A stretch of 64,000 nt of DNA from Sciurus carolinensis (GCF_902686445.1 NC_062220.1:114190643-114254642); one strand, 5' to 3'. Numbered from the stretch's first letter, positions 34,401-44,436 are shown. Numbers and translations: made by a program. The notes: generated from the sequence alone by a model not told the origin.

Positions 34401-34625
34401 GATGCCATGTGTTTGCCCACATAAAAGAATACAATGAGATATGGAAATATTATCTGGTTCAGGAACCAGAATAAATGCTCATGGAGTCAGCAGGCTCAAT
34501 GTAGGAGTTAGAGAAATACATCAGGAAAATATCGATCCTGTAGTATTTATTGCATGGCTATTTTTACAAGCTGCACATCAGGGATCTTGAAACATTAACA
34601 ATTTAGATCACACTCAGGAGAACAA
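31500..34625. other. Intergenic DNA, no gene seen
   Basis: ORFs at 31721-32281 and nearby are open by chance as far as I can see: no domain, low complexity or codon signal. A degraded B1-like piece lies at about 33390-33490. Confidence 0.4.
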
Positions 34626-34630
34626 AGAAG

Positions 34631-34775
34631 AGGCTGGGGTGTGGCTCAGGGGGTACAGCGCTGCCTAGTATGGGCTTGGGTTCCTTCCCAAGCGCCACAA
34701 AAAAAAAAAAAAGAAAAAGAAACAAACAAACAAAGAGAAAGAAAGAAAAGAAAAGGAAGAAAGGAAAAGGAAATC
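34631..34775 (+). repeat. ID-type SINE with long purine-rich tail
   Basis: agaggctggggtgtggctcaggggg...tccttcccaagcgccac followed by about 80 bp of A/G repeat (aaac, aaag and gaaa units). Confidence 0.8.
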
Positions 34776-34947
34776 AGGAGGACTCAGGGTAGGAACTCAG
34801 TTTTTCTTTCACTGCTGTCCTGTGCTGAGGGAGCCCAGTCTTTGGTGTGTGGAGGATCACTCAGTCATCCTACTCTTAGGTGCTATTCTTGCTCTATTAA
34901 GATACAGAGCAGTGGCAATCACAAGATGTAAACTAAGGCTGTATTTT

Positions 34948-35055
34948 GAGATGGACTCTGGCTACAATGGCCAAGCTGTTCTCAAACTCCTGAGGGCAAG
35001 TTTTCCTTCCACCTCAGTCTCCTAAGGAGCTGGGAACACCACCACACCTGGCTCA
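34948..35055 (-). repeat. B1-type SINE
   Basis: ttgagatggactctggctacaatggccaagctgttctcaaactcctgagggcaagttttccttccacctcagtctcc, a B1 reverse complement. Confidence 0.8.
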
Positions 35056-35140
35056 AAACAGGGTTTCAATTCCTGAACTTGCCTTTTGGATGTGGAAACT
35101 ACCAGATTAAAAAAAATAAATAAATAAAAAGTGCTGAACA

Positions 35141-35235
35141 GGGTTGGAGATGTAGCTCAGTGGTGAGCACTTACCTAGCATGCATGAGATCCTGGTTTCA
35201 ACTCCTAGCACTTCCTAGCACCCCTCGCCTCCAAA
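35141..35235 (+). repeat. ID-type SINE
   Basis: gggttggagatgtagctcagtggtgagcacttacctagcatgcatgag.... Confidence 0.88.
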
Positions 35236-35259
35236 AAATAGAAAAGAAAGTACAGTAGA

Positions 35260-35576
35260 GAAAATAGTCAAAAGGTGGAAGCAACCTGAATATGTACAAT
35301 GAAAGAATGGATTAATAAAATGTGATTTAAACAAGCATGGAATGCTGCTCAGCCTTGAAAAGGAAGGACATTCTGACACAGCAGGGATGAACCTCAAGGG
35401 CACTACTCCAGGTGAAATTAAAAACACCACAAAAGGTCAAATACTGTCTGACTTCACTTACATGAGGTCCCCAGAGTAGTCAAATTCATAAACAAGAGTA
35501 GAAAGGGGTTTCCCACCCAAAAGCCTACAGGGGGCGATGTTCAATGTAATGTTCGATGTAATGAGTACAGAGCTTC
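35260..35576 (+). mobile_element. Old L1 3' UTR, left half (split by provirus)
   Basis: gaatggattaataaaatgtg, 'ggaatgctgctcagccttgaaaaggaaggacattctgacac', 'gatgaacctcaagggcactac' and 'actgtctgacttcacttacatgaggtcc' follow the L1 3' end. The sequence resumes at 45194 after the provirus (aacagtgctggtgtctgcacaccatcattaatgtgttc). Confidence 0.8.
35571..35576. repeat. Target site duplication of complete provirus, left copy
   Basis: agcttc immediately before LTR TG; the identical hexamer is at 45188-45193. Six bases is the usual length for class II retroviruses. Confidence 0.95.
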
Positions 35577-36301
35577 TGTCGCGTTCCTTCTGCCCGCAGA
35601 GAGAAACACGACACCTCAGTTGTTCATCAGAGCTCTTTATCCTCAGATGATCATGATGATGAATGAATTTACAAGGCAGTTACAGTCATATTTATATGAA
35701 TCATGAGACAATCAGGTTACAGAGTACAATAGTAAGATTACAATATTACATATCAAAAGGTACATAGTGGGCACAGATACAAGAAGGTACAGAAGAACAA
35801 TCAGTTATAGAATATGCGGGGAGAGCAAGATTACAATATAATACAATCAGAGTAATTAAAGAGCGCGTGCAAGCATGAGTCACTTTTGTCTAATCAAAGC
35901 AGTTCTTCTTGGCCCTGGCTTAATGCCGGGGCCGCTTTCTTAGATAGCATCCGCTGCTGGCTTAGTGCCGGGGCCAGTTCTTACGGTAGTATCAGTCATA
36001 TGTTGCAAACCAGGCTGCCCCGGCTTAGTGCCAGTCCTTAATGTTGCAGTCTGTGTTGCCCCGGCTCAATGCCAGGGTACAGTCCTTGTTGCAATCTGTG
36101 TTGCCCCGGCTCAATGCCAGGGTACAGTCTTTGATCAGTGTTAGCCAACTGGCTCAGCGCCGGGGCTCCTTCTACAAGCAATGTCAGCTGTCTGTAGCAA
36201 TTCTTTGTCTCAGCATCAGGGCTACACTGATGTCCTGCATCAGGGCCACACTGAAATCCTCAAGCCAGGCTAGGCTAGGATGGGGTCTGCAGCCCCCAAC
36301 A
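35577..36301 (-). repeat. 3' LTR of complete provirus (725 bp)
   Basis: TG...CA on the minus strand. TATAAATA is at 35696-35689. Where the left provirus has AATAAA, this LTR reads GATAAA. U3 carries two tandem units of about 40 bp (around 36049-36127) containing gttgccccggctcaatgccagg. Differences from the 5' LTR: acggt/atggt, gtcttt/gtcctt and ccaaca/ccgaca. Confidence 0.96.
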
Positions 36302-36302
36302 G

Positions 36303-36318
36303 CTCCCCCTTTCTTTTT
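36303..36318 (-). promoter_or_regulatory. Polypurine tract
   Basis: The minus strand reads AAAAAGAAAGGGGGAG, two bases before the 3' LTR TG. This is the plus-strand primer site. Confidence 0.9.
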
Positions 36319-36344
36319 ATTTAAAAAAGAAAAGGCTTGAGACC

Positions 36345-36500
36345 GTGCCTGTCTTAGGTTGAGGGGTCGAGCACATGTCCTTACCCGTCTTTGAATACTG
36401 TAGAGCATGCTACAGCACCCGTCTTTGAATACCGTAGAGCATGCTACAGCTTCTGTCTTAGGTTGGTACATGGCCACCTCCTACATTACCCGTTATCGGC
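36345..36500 (-). promoter_or_regulatory. CTE-like RNA export element
   Basis: On the minus strand, between env and the PPT, the order is AACGGGTAATG (about 36495), AACCTAAGACAG (36464-36453), a hairpin, CAAAGACGGGT (36427-36417), a second near-identical hairpin (CTGTAGCATGCTCTACAG type), CAAAGACGGGTAA (36393-36381) and CCTAAGACAGG (36358-36348). The repeated CCTAAGACAG and CAAAGACGGGTAA words are the internal-loop motifs of the Mason-Pfizer type D constitutive transport element, which binds NXF1/TAP and exports unspliced RNA. Here one hairpin plus the GACGGG loop motif is tandemly duplicated (about 33 bp). Motif recognition is from memory. Confidence 0.85.
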
Positions 36501-36685
36501 TTCCGGTCTAGCACTGCAGGTAGGTTAGGTAACAGATGAAGATGCTGGACAAGGCGATGGTGTAGGTAAGTGTTATTGAAGGCACATAAGTAAAATTGGA
36601 GCTTTTCTTTGTGGCTGGAAAAAAGAAGAGGCAAGGCCGTACCTGCAGGAGAGACTGAAGCTGGAAAATAGTTATCAAAAGAAGA

Positions 36686-38614
36686 TTAAACTTTGTGTTG
36701 GTGAATTATCATCATGGCCTGAATAGTGTCAAGTCTAAGTCTTATGAAATGGATTAATTTATTAAAAATACATGGCCCGAAAATCAGAATTAAGAGTAGG
36801 ATGATAAGGGGGCCAGTTATAGTGGATAGGAGGGTGGTGAGCCAAGGAGATTTATAAAACCAATGCTCAAACCATCCTTGTTGGGATTCAAATTCTTTTT
36901 GTCTCTTAGCTAATCTCTCAGTGACTTTTTCCATGGTTTCTCTGACTACTCCAGTATGGTCTGTATAGAAGCAACATTGTTCTTTTATAGCTACACAAAG
37001 GCCGCCTTCACGCAAGAAGAGTAAATCTAAGCCTCTTCTATTTTGTAAAACAACCTCTGACAGGGAGGTCAGAGATTTTTCTAGTGCAGAAATAGATTTT
37101 GCCATAGCTGCTAAGTCTTCATTCATAGCTGTTTGCAGAAGTAACAATTGGTTTTTATGTACAAAGGCGGCAGTTCCAGTCCCTATGCCTGCAGCTATCC
37201 CACCTATGCCCAGAAGGAGGGCTATAGTCATACTAATAGGTTCCCTAGGGTATCGATTACGTCCTTCAAGTGACCCTAACACATAGTCGGATGTTAAATA
37301 GGAAATACTAGGCCATAATTGGATTAATACACAAAAATCGGAACTAAAGTTTAAAACTGTGGTAGATATGCAAGGAGTTAGTCCTGTACTACAAGCCCAA
37401 TAAGTTCCACTTGGGCCCCAAAGATAATGGTTATCTTTATTATTATTAGCTAAAGTAAAATTAATACTACATAAATGTGAGTGAGAAGGGGGTATATTCC
37501 CTATACAAAGTCCTTGTCCGGAGATTTTTGTGATGGTAAGCTTGGAGCTAGGTAAAATGGCACATTTAGGATCAGGTTTACTACTATAATTCCAAAAAAT
37601 ATTTATGGCAATTCCTTCATAATAAGGAGGACTGGAAGTAAGACACAACCAGCATTCTTTGGTTCGGTTAGGATAAGTATGATTAAGAGCATAAAAAGCA
37701 CTATTGATTAGGTTAAATAAACGATTTTCAGAACTAAGAGTGGCAGGCATAGTTTTGAGTGAAATATCAGTTTTAGGATAAATAGAAGGAGTGATAATTG
37801 GGGCAATTGGTTGTTTAAATAAATGAAGTATAGATTGAGAAGGAGGTCTTTGATCTATAAGTACTGTATTAGGTCCTACAGCTATCGGAACAGTATTTTG
37901 TTGTAGTTTAATAGTGAACCAAAGGCCAAAATCACATCTGGGAGCATAAAATCGGAGACCCCAAGTTCTTCCTTTAAGCCAGTGGGGTAAATTATTTTCA
38001 TTTTTTCCTTGATTAGAAAAGGAAATATTTAATGGATTGCAGAGAAAATTAGAGCCGCAAATGGTTTGTGATAATTTGGATGCATAACAATTATCTTTAC
38101 CTGAAGGGGTAAAATTACGGTGTACCGTAATCCAATCCCAGGTGGACGAAAGGTTCCAATATGTGTCCCCTGTAGTTTCACATCCCCAGGTAGCACAGAA
38201 AAAGGACTCTATGTCCCCACATAATTTCTTTTGTTGGGGGTTTCGGCCATCTTTGGGGCAAACATAAAAGTCTGTGTTTCCAAGAAAGCATCTACGTTGT
38301 GGGTTTTGACACCCCTTATGGATCCACCCTTCTCCTAAATTATTACGGGGATAATTTTTTATCCTAATATTGGGATTTTTATTTTCTGGTGAATCCCAGG
38401 TGTCCACTCCAATAGTTAGTTGACATATGTCTGGGTGTAGAGTTGGCCACCATGTTCCGAGGGCATGTACATCCTCCACTGACCAGACTACTTTACCAGT
38501 CTGGGAATAAACTTGCCATGTGAGAGATATAGGGATATGGGGATTAATTCCTGATGTCAGGAAGGGAAGTAGTAGATGTAGGATTACCCTCCGGAACAGT
38601 ATCAGAGGTGTCAT
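36686..38614 (-). CDS. env: env, intact gamma-type envelope glycoprotein (642 codons)
   Basis: Envelope precursor with an N-terminal signal peptide (about 1-21), a cysteine-rich SU with many N-x-S/T sites and the CXXC motif CWLC (321-324), and a minimal furin-type site RYPR (454-457). TM follows: a hydrophobic Gly/Ala-rich fusion peptide (about 458-484), the immunosuppressive-type segment LQNRRGLDLLFLREGGLC (523-540), CX6CC (540-548), a membrane span (about 596-618) and a short tail. CXXC plus CX6CC marks gamma-type, covalently linked SU-TM, as in type D viruses, not the MMTV/HERV-K type. The start overlaps the pol end by 71 bp. No stop or frameshift. Expression would come from spliced RNA using the donor at 44423-44424. 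Confidence 0.95.
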   Translation of the reverse strand: MTPLILFRRVILHLLLPFLTSGINPHIPISLTWQVYSQTGKVVWSVEDVHALGTWWPTLHPDICQLTIGVDTWDSPENKNPNIRIKNYPRNNLGEGWIHKGCQNPQRRCFLGNTDFYVCPKDGRNPQQKKLCGDIESFFCATWGCETTGDTYWNLSSTWDWITVHRNFTPSGKDNCYASKLSQTICGSNFLCNPLNISFSNQGKNENNLPHWLKGRTWGLRFYAPRCDFGLWFTIKLQQNTVPIAVGPNTVLIDQRPPSQSILHLFKQPIAPIITPSIYPKTDISLKTMPATLSSENRLFNLINSAFYALNHTYPNRTKECWLCLTSSPPYYEGIAINIFWNYSSKPDPKCAILPSSKLTITKISGQGLCIGNIPPSHSHLCSINFTLANNNKDNHYLWGPSGTYWACSTGLTPCISTTVLNFSSDFCVLIQLWPSISYLTSDYVLGSLEGRNRYPREPISMTIALLLGIGGIAAGIGTGTAAFVHKNQLLLLQTAMNEDLAAMAKSISALEKSLTSLSEVVLQNRRGLDLLFLREGGLCVAIKEQCCFYTDHTGVVRETMEKVTERLAKRQKEFESQQGWFEHWFYKSPWLTTLLSTITGPLIILLLILIFGPCIFNKLIHFIRLRLDTIQAMMIIHQHKV

Positions 38615-41171
38615 CTTCAGTGGAGGCTTGTGCAGGCACCGCGGTGATTCGTATCAGTCGTTCTGGGACCCACACTGGAACTTGTTGATCCTGTGGAAAA
38701 ACACAAACAGACCCTCGGACCCTACGGAGAACAGGGTCTGGACCCTTCCATTGTCCAGTGAGGACATCTTTCCACTTGACCCATGGTTGAGGAGGGGAAT
38801 TAGGAGAACTATGACAGTCAGCAGCTGAACGCCCATTGTCATCTGATGTTAAAAAATTTAAAATGAAGAGAACTATGTTAAGTTTATCCCTGGGGGATCT
38901 ATAGGAGACTCCAATGCCTCCTTTTTGTTTTAATAATTGATTTTTGAGAGTAAGGTGGGCGCGTTCAATGATACCTTGGCCTTGAGGGTTGTAGGGAATT
39001 CCAGTTACCAATTGTATGGCAAATGTATCAGCAAAATGTTTAAAACTTTTAGAGGTATAAGCAGGTCCATTATCTGTTTTAATAATTTTTGGAATGCCCC
39101 AACAAGCAAATGTTTGTAAACAATGTTGAATAACATTGTTTACTTTCTCTCCGGTTAAAGGAGAGGCCATAATAACTCCTGAATATGTGTCAATAGACAC
39201 ATGGACATACTTTAGATTCCCAAATTCAGGGATATGAGTGACATCCATTTGCCAAATATGATTAGGCAAAAGACCACGTGGATTTACTCCAAGTGATTGA
39301 ACTGGAATAGGAGGTGCACAGTTTTGACAATCTTTGACTATTTGTCTGGCAATATCTTTTGAAATAGGAAATTTTCTGCGTAGGGTAGTGGAATTTACAT
39401 GAAATTTATCATGGAAAAGTTTGGCCTGTTCTGTAACAGAGAATACATAGGTTGCTTTAGTGGCTATATCAGCTAAGTTACTGCCTTTTGTTAAAGGTCC
39501 AGGCAGTTTGGTATGAGCTCTAATATGACCTACATAAAAGGGATGGGATCGCTCATGGATCAATTGTTGTAAGCTATTAAAATAGGAGGTAATGGTAGAG
39601 TGTTGAGAAATATAAGGCACTGTTTCTAACACAGCTAATGAATTTTTAACATAACAGCTATCAGTAAGTAAATTAAATGGTTTATCTTTTAATAATTTAA
39701 AAGCTAGTATAACTGCAGCTAATTCAGCAATTTGGGCAGAAGAGGCTGGAATAATAGGTATGTACTTCTTTATTATTACAACTCCAGATCCATTTTTGGA
39801 TCCATCAGTAAACACTATAACACCTTCTATTATGGGATTAACCTTCGTTATTTTTGGGAAAATAACAGGAGTGTTTAAACAAAATTGAATCCAGGGATGT
39901 TTAGGATAATGATTATCAAATTTTGCATTTGTAGTACATTGAAGTATATCCCAGTCTGTATCATTATTAATCAACCATAGTAATTGTTTAACAGTATAGG
40001 GAGTAATAATAAACCTTGGATGTGTCCCAAACGTAGAAATGCAGCTTTCTATGCCTTTAAATATTAGCTGGGACACAGCATTGGGGTAGGATTGAAGCAC
40101 CTTAGAGGGAGAACTAGGCAAATTAAGGGTACATAAGGGACCCCCTTGCCAGATAATACCTGATGGACTGTGTGCTTCCGGAATGACAATAAATGACAGG
40201 GGTTGAGTTAAATCACAGCGAGATACCTGACAAGATTTTAGACGTTCTTGAACTAGCTGAATCGCCTGTCTGGCTTCAGGTGTGAGAACTCTTATAGAAT
40301 TTAAGTTAGGATCTCCCTTGAGCAAATCAAAGAGAGGCTTCAGCTCTCCTGTAGATAGTTTCAGATAAGGCCTAATCCAATTGATGTCTCCCAATAACTT
40401 TTGAAAATCATTAAGCGTGTTTAAGTGATCTATTCTTATGGTAAGTTTTAAAGGTTGTACTGTAGTAGCTGATAATTTAGTTCCTAAATAGTCTTGTAAA
40501 TTTCCTGTTTGTATTTTGTTTGGGGCAATAATTAGACTCCATGATGCCAATTCTTTGGTAATAAATATCAAAGATTCTTTTAAAAGGGCTATTTCTTTAT
40601 GGCATAAGAGGATATCATCCATGTAATGATAAATTAAAAGTTGTTTAAATCTTTCTCGGGTAGATTTTAAAGCTTTATCCACATAAATTTGGCACAAGGT
40701 AGGACTATTAGCCATACCTTGGGGCAATACAACCCATTCAAATCTTTGATCAGGTTGAGCATGATTGATAGAGGGTAAGGTGAAAGCAAATCTCCAGCAA
40801 TCATTTTTATGTAAAGGTATGGAGAAAAAACAATCTTTTATATCAATAATAATAGTAGGCCATCCTTTGGGCAGAGCTGAAACTAAAGGTAGGCCACATT
40901 GAATGGGCCCCATAGGGTACATCTGATCATTAATTGCTCTGAGATCATGAAGCAGTCTCCATTTCCCTGATTTCTTTTTAATAACAAAAATAGGTGTATT
41001 CCAAGGAGAGGTAGAAGGTTGGACATGACCTGCATCAAGCTGTTCTCTGACTAGATTTTGGGCAGCCTCTAATTTTTCTTTGGTCAGGGGCCACTGAGGT
41101 ATCCATCGAGGCTTATCATCTTTCCAAATTATTGGAATTTTATCTGTTTCAGTGGCCCCTAGGAAAAACCC
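38544..41171 (-). CDS. pol: pol: RT-RNase H-integrase, intact from slippery site
   Basis: About 876 codons open from the slippery site; the ATG at 40922 is internal. RT has LPQGMANSP and YMDD (in YHYMDDILLC). RNase H shows TDGS, the Glu of AELAAV and the Asp of LLTDSCYV. Integrase has an HHCC zinc domain (FHDKFH ... CQNC) and catalytic D,D,E (MDVTHIPEF; KTDNGPAYT; PQGQGIIERAH), with a C-terminal WVKWKDVLTGQWKGP segment. All catalytic residues I looked for are present. Synthesis would need both -1 frameshifts; the upstream gag/pro lesions of this copy should prevent it in cis. Confidence 0.95.
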   Translation of the reverse strand, partial: GFFLGATETDKIPIIWKDDKPRWIPQWPLTKEKLEAAQNLVREQLDAGHVQPSTSPWNTPIFVIKKKSGKWRLLHDLRAINDQMYPMGPIQCGLPLVSALPKGWPTIIIDIKDCFFSIPLHKNDCWRFAFTLPSINHAQPDQRFEWVVLPQGMANSPTLCQIYVDKALKSTRERFKQLLIYHYMDDILLCHKEIALLKESLIFITKELASWSLIIAPNKIQTGNLQDYLGTKLSATTVQPLKLTIRIDHLNTLNDFQKLLGDINWIRPYLKLSTGELKPLFDLLKGDPNLNSIRVLTPEARQAIQLVQERLKSCQVSRCDLTQPLSFIVIPEAHSPSGIIWQGGPLCTLNLPSSPSKVLQSYPNAVSQLIFKGIESCISTFGTHPRFIITPYTVKQLLWLINNDTDWDILQCTTNAKFDNHYPKHPWIQFCLNTPVIFPKITKVNPIIEGVIVFTDGSKNGSGVVIIKKYIPIIPASSAQIAELAAVILAFKLLKDKPFNLLTDSCYVKNSLAVLETVPYISQHSTITSYFNSLQQLIHERSHPFYVGHIRAHTKLPGPLTKGSNLADIATKATYVFSVTEQAKLFHDKFHVNSTTLRRKFPISKDIARQIVKDCQNCAPPIPVQSLGVNPRGLLPNHIWQMDVTHIPEFGNLKYVHVSIDTYSGVIMASPLTGEKVNNVIQHCLQTFACWGIPKIIKTDNGPAYTSKSFKHFADTFAIQLVTGIPYNPQGQGIIERAHLTLKNQLLKQKGGIGVSYRSPRDKLNIVLFILNFLTSDDNGRSAADCHSSPNSPPQPWVKWKDVLTGQWKGPDPVLRRVRGSVCVFPQDQQVPVWVPERLIRITAVPAQASTEDDTSDTVPEGNPTSTTSLPDIRN

Positions 41172-42028
41172 AGTCCTGTGGTATTAGTTTTTGGAATAGG
41201 TATACTTGGAGGGGAAGTATTACCTTGATTGTGCTTGCCTAATCCTTTTCCTTCTTTATACCCCATATGTTGTAACATATTTTTAATTGGGGTACCTTTA
41301 TAGATTTGATCAGTAGTTAATTTAACATCCATTTGTTGTAAAATATCCCTTCCCCATAGGGAGATGGGTAAATTACATACATATGGCTGAAATATTCCAG
41401 AATGACCTTCATTATCTTTCCATTGTAAGGAAGCTGCACTCTGGTCAGGACTGGAAGCTACGCCCAGTCCTCTTAGGGTCTGGTTGGCTGTAACAAGTGG
41501 CCAGCCTTTTGGCCAGTCATTGGAAGAGATAATGCTTTTATCTGCTCCTGTATCTAATAATCCTGTAAATTCCTTTCCCCCTATGGTAAGTTTTAATAAT
41601 GGACGGTCCCCAAGATTCATAGTGAAGCAAGCAAAAGGATCCCCAGTAGATTTAAATTCTTGAGATCCCCTAATTTTATCGTTTCTGGACCATAGGGTAT
41701 GATTACTTGGTAGAATTAACATTTGAGCAATTTGATCTCCTGGAGATATTACTGTAATTCCTCTAGGAGATGAAACCATAATTTTTACTTTTTCCTCAAA
41801 ATTAGAATCAATAACCCCTGGATGAACTATAAGTCCTTTTAGGGTAGGTGAACTTTTACCTAATAAAAGTTCAACCGAATTTTGTGGTATTTTGTCATTC
41901 CAATCTGAATCTATCATTTGAACTCCCATATCAGGAGTTAAGACCAGTCTGGAGGTGGCACAGATGTCCAGTCCTGCGTTCCCTTTAGTAGCTCTGGATT
42001 CCCTCCTTTCTCCGTAGGGGGGTACCAT
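41159..42028 (-). CDS. pro: pro: dUTPase + protease + G-patch (complete provirus)
   Basis: Open frame of 289 codons from an internal ATG; the true protein would start upstream by frameshifting. Motifs: dUTPase GLDICA, GKSS, HPGVIDSNFEEK (motif 3 Asp kept), PGDQIAQM and RGSQEFKSTG; protease DTG in LLDTGADKS; G-patch GYKEGKGLGK. The block corresponding to left-provirus positions 1306-1707 is nearly identical, whereas the dUTPase half differs at about 5 percent. Upstream, an extra base near 42055 puts this frame out of register with the -1 frame entered at the slippery site. Confidence 0.92.
   Translation of the reverse strand: MVPPYGERRESRATKGNAGLDICATSRLVLTPDMGVQMIDSDWNDKIPQNSVELLLGKSSPTLKGLIVHPGVIDSNFEEKVKIMVSSPRGITVISPGDQIAQMLILPSNHTLWSRNDKIRGSQEFKSTGDPFACFTMNLGDRPLLKLTIGGKEFTGLLDTGADKSIISSNDWPKGWPLVTANQTLRGLGVASSPDQSAASLQWKDNEGHSGIFQPYVCNLPISLWGRDILQQMDVKLTTDQIYKGTPIKNMLQHMGYKEGKGLGKHNQGNTSPPSIPIPKTNTTGLGFS
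41165..41171 (-). promoter_or_regulatory. pro-pol slippery site G GGT TTT
   Basis: GGGTTTT read as G GGT TTT in pro, with the pro stop at 41159-41161; the -1 frame leads into RT. Identical to the site in the left provirus. Confidence 0.85.
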
Positions 42029-43684
42029 TGCCTTAGAACCTGTTGAATTACCCTGTAAATTTGTTGTGGGCCCCAGGGTAGGCCCTGCTTCCCGTTTTTT
42101 GTCAGTCTTGGGTTAGGTCCTAAATAATTACCATTTTTATCCTTAACTGATTGGCATACACTTGTCCAATGATTACCCTTTTTACATCTAGGACATAGCC
42201 CTGGTTTTAGATTTTTATTTTGAGTTTTATTAGGACAATTAGTTTTGTAATGTCCAAATTGTCCACAAAGAAAGCAAGTTCTGGAGGTTATTTTATATGA
42301 TGGGTTGGTATTATAGGGTTTTTGTAACCCTTGTACAATGGCTGAAGCCAACACTTGTCCCTGAATAGTAGAATCATTTATATCTCTGCAAACCTTTAAA
42401 TAGGCAGATAAATCTTTAGTTTTCCAGGGTCTAATGGCTTCCTTACACCATTTGTTAGCTTGTTCATATGCTAATTGCTTGATCAAGGGCATAGCTTGAT
42501 CAACTTCCCCAAAGATTCGACTAGCTGTTTGTATTAGTCTGTCTACAAAATCTGCATATGGTTCATTAGAACCTTGTATTACTTTAGATAATTGACCTTG
42601 TAAATCCCCTGAGCCTTGAAGAGTTCTCCAGGCTCTTACTGCGGCAGTAGCAATTTGTTGATACACCGCGGGAGGATATTGAACTTGAGCCTGAATATCA
42701 TCATATTGTCCTTGCCCTGTGAGCATTTCTATATTCCATGCAGGATTGCCTGCTGCTGCATTCCTTCTGGCTGTATCTAAACAAATCTCTTGGTGAGTTG
42801 TTTTCCACATTAAATATTGCCCACCAGTCAAAGTAGCCCTAGCTAAATTCTCCCAATCTCTAGGGATCAAGTTTGAAGATGAAATAGTCTCTACAAGTGA
42901 CATAGTGAATGCAGCTTGAGGACCATAAGTACTAGCTGCTTCTTTTAATTGCTTTATTAATTTAAAATCTAATGGTTGATGATACCTCTGATTTTGTGGA
43001 TTTTCAAATACAGGAAAACAAGAATTAGTATTGGGTTCATGTTTCCACCAAGGTTGCTTTGAGGGGTTTTCTGGGTAATATGGATTATATTCAGGAAGAG
43101 GTACCTTAGGAGGTTCCTCAGGTCCCGAAGGGGCAGGAGGAAAGAAATTGGGACTGTATATTAGAACCATAGGATGGTGGAACTAATTGTGGCACTTTAA
43201 AACTAAAGTCTTTAAGTGAAGGATACAATTTCTCACCACTAGGTGGTGCCGACTGTATATTGTCGGCTCTTGGTTTAGGTTCCTCATCTGATAATTCCTC
43301 CCCTGACTCAGAATGGTTAGATTTAATGGGAGGAAAGGAACACAATGACCTTTGTTCCTTCACTTCCTCTAGGATATTATTTCCTTCATCTAGAGGGGGT
43401 TGAAATTTCTCTTTTTTCTTTGAAGTTAAACAGTCTTTTACAAGAGACCATATAGCTAAAGTGCCAGCAGGTAATTTTTCTTGTTGATCAATTTTAAATA
43501 ATTCTTCACCCAATTGTTCCCATTGTGGGATATCTAATAATCCTGTATCTAAAAACCAAGGAGATATAATTTCTACTGTTTGTAAAAATTTCCTTGCCAT
43601 TGAGGCTTTTAAAGGTGTACCATTAATTCTTAAAAGAGCATTTAAAGGCCCTTCCATACGAGCTCTAGATATTTCTGAACCCAT
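41938..43684 (-). pseudogene. gag: gag, frameshifted (complete provirus)
   Basis: Two overlapping open pieces. 43118-43684 has the myristoylation-type MGSEIS start, matrix and the PPSY late motif; 41938-43170 has capsid, major homology region and two CCHC knuckles (CFLCGQFGHYKTNC; CPRCKKGNHWTSVC). Compared with the intact gag at 2109-3743, the frame changes in the proline-rich linker after PPSYGSNIQ, where a larger insertion is present. An additional base near 42055 also removes the normal gag stop, so the second piece reads on about 57 codons to 41938 in an unrelated frame. Confidence 0.92.
42094..42100 (-). promoter_or_regulatory. gag-pro slippery site A AAA AAC
   Basis: Same heptamer as in the left provirus, but the -1 frame here meets a TAA after 16 codons because of the extra base near 42055. 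The site is intact; its downstream path is blocked. Confidence 0.85.
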
Positions 43685-44422
43685 ATTCTAGTTGTTTTGT
43701 CTAATTGAATCGGCGCAAAGAAAAGAGACACCAGTTTAATAAATCAGTTTTATTGCGTCCTTCCTATTTTTTGTTCCTTTATTCTATAGCTATTATGACC
43801 GCCTTTTGTGTGCCCTTGGACTTTTTAATAAGTCCTGATCGCTTTTTTGCGATTGTAATCACTTATTATTACTTTTAATTGGACCGTTTTACACGTGTCC
43901 TTTTTTAATTATTATAATGTCCCTGGACTACCTTTCTCTGTTTAATTGCTTTGTAATGTCCCCGGACCACCCTCCGTGTGTCCTAATTGTCGCGAACTTT
44001 CACTTTAATTGGACTACTTTTCGTATGTTCTGATAATTATAATGTAATGTTAAGGCTGCCTTTATTTCTTTTATATCATTTATCTATAAGACTTATTATT
44101 ACATTAATCTTAAAAATTTAATCTTAAAAACTATTTAAAACTTTAATCTTAAAAACTTTATTATAACTTTAACCTTAAAAATATTTATTCTTAAAAACTT
44201 ACTATAATATTAATCTTAAAAAACTTAAACTTAAAAACTATTTTAAAAACTTTAACCTTAAAAACATTTAATCTTAAAAACTTATAATATTAGTCTTAAA
44301 AAACTTAAACTTAAAAACTTACTATAATATTAATCTTAAAAAACTTAAACTTAAAAACTTATAATATTAATCTTAAAAACTTAATCTTAAAAAATTTATT
44401 ATAATTTTAATCTTAAAAACTT
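43685..44422 (-). other. proviral leader with hairpin units and AT-rich array (complete provirus)
   Basis: Same two-part layout as in the left provirus. Units beginning ggac and ending gtcc occur at 43818-43835, 43881-43900 and 43964-43983, with a decayed one at about 44011-44030. A degenerate array of the aatcttaaaaactt unit spans about 44085-44420, longer and more reshuffled than in the left copy. No ORF. Confidence 0.75.
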
Positions 44423-44424
44423 AC
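44423..44424 (-). promoter_or_regulatory. major splice donor (complete provirus)
   Basis: The minus strand reads ACCTAG|GTAAGTTTTT, a strong 5' splice site just after the PBS. Confidence 0.7.
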
Positions 44425-44436
44425 CTAGGTAGTTGC

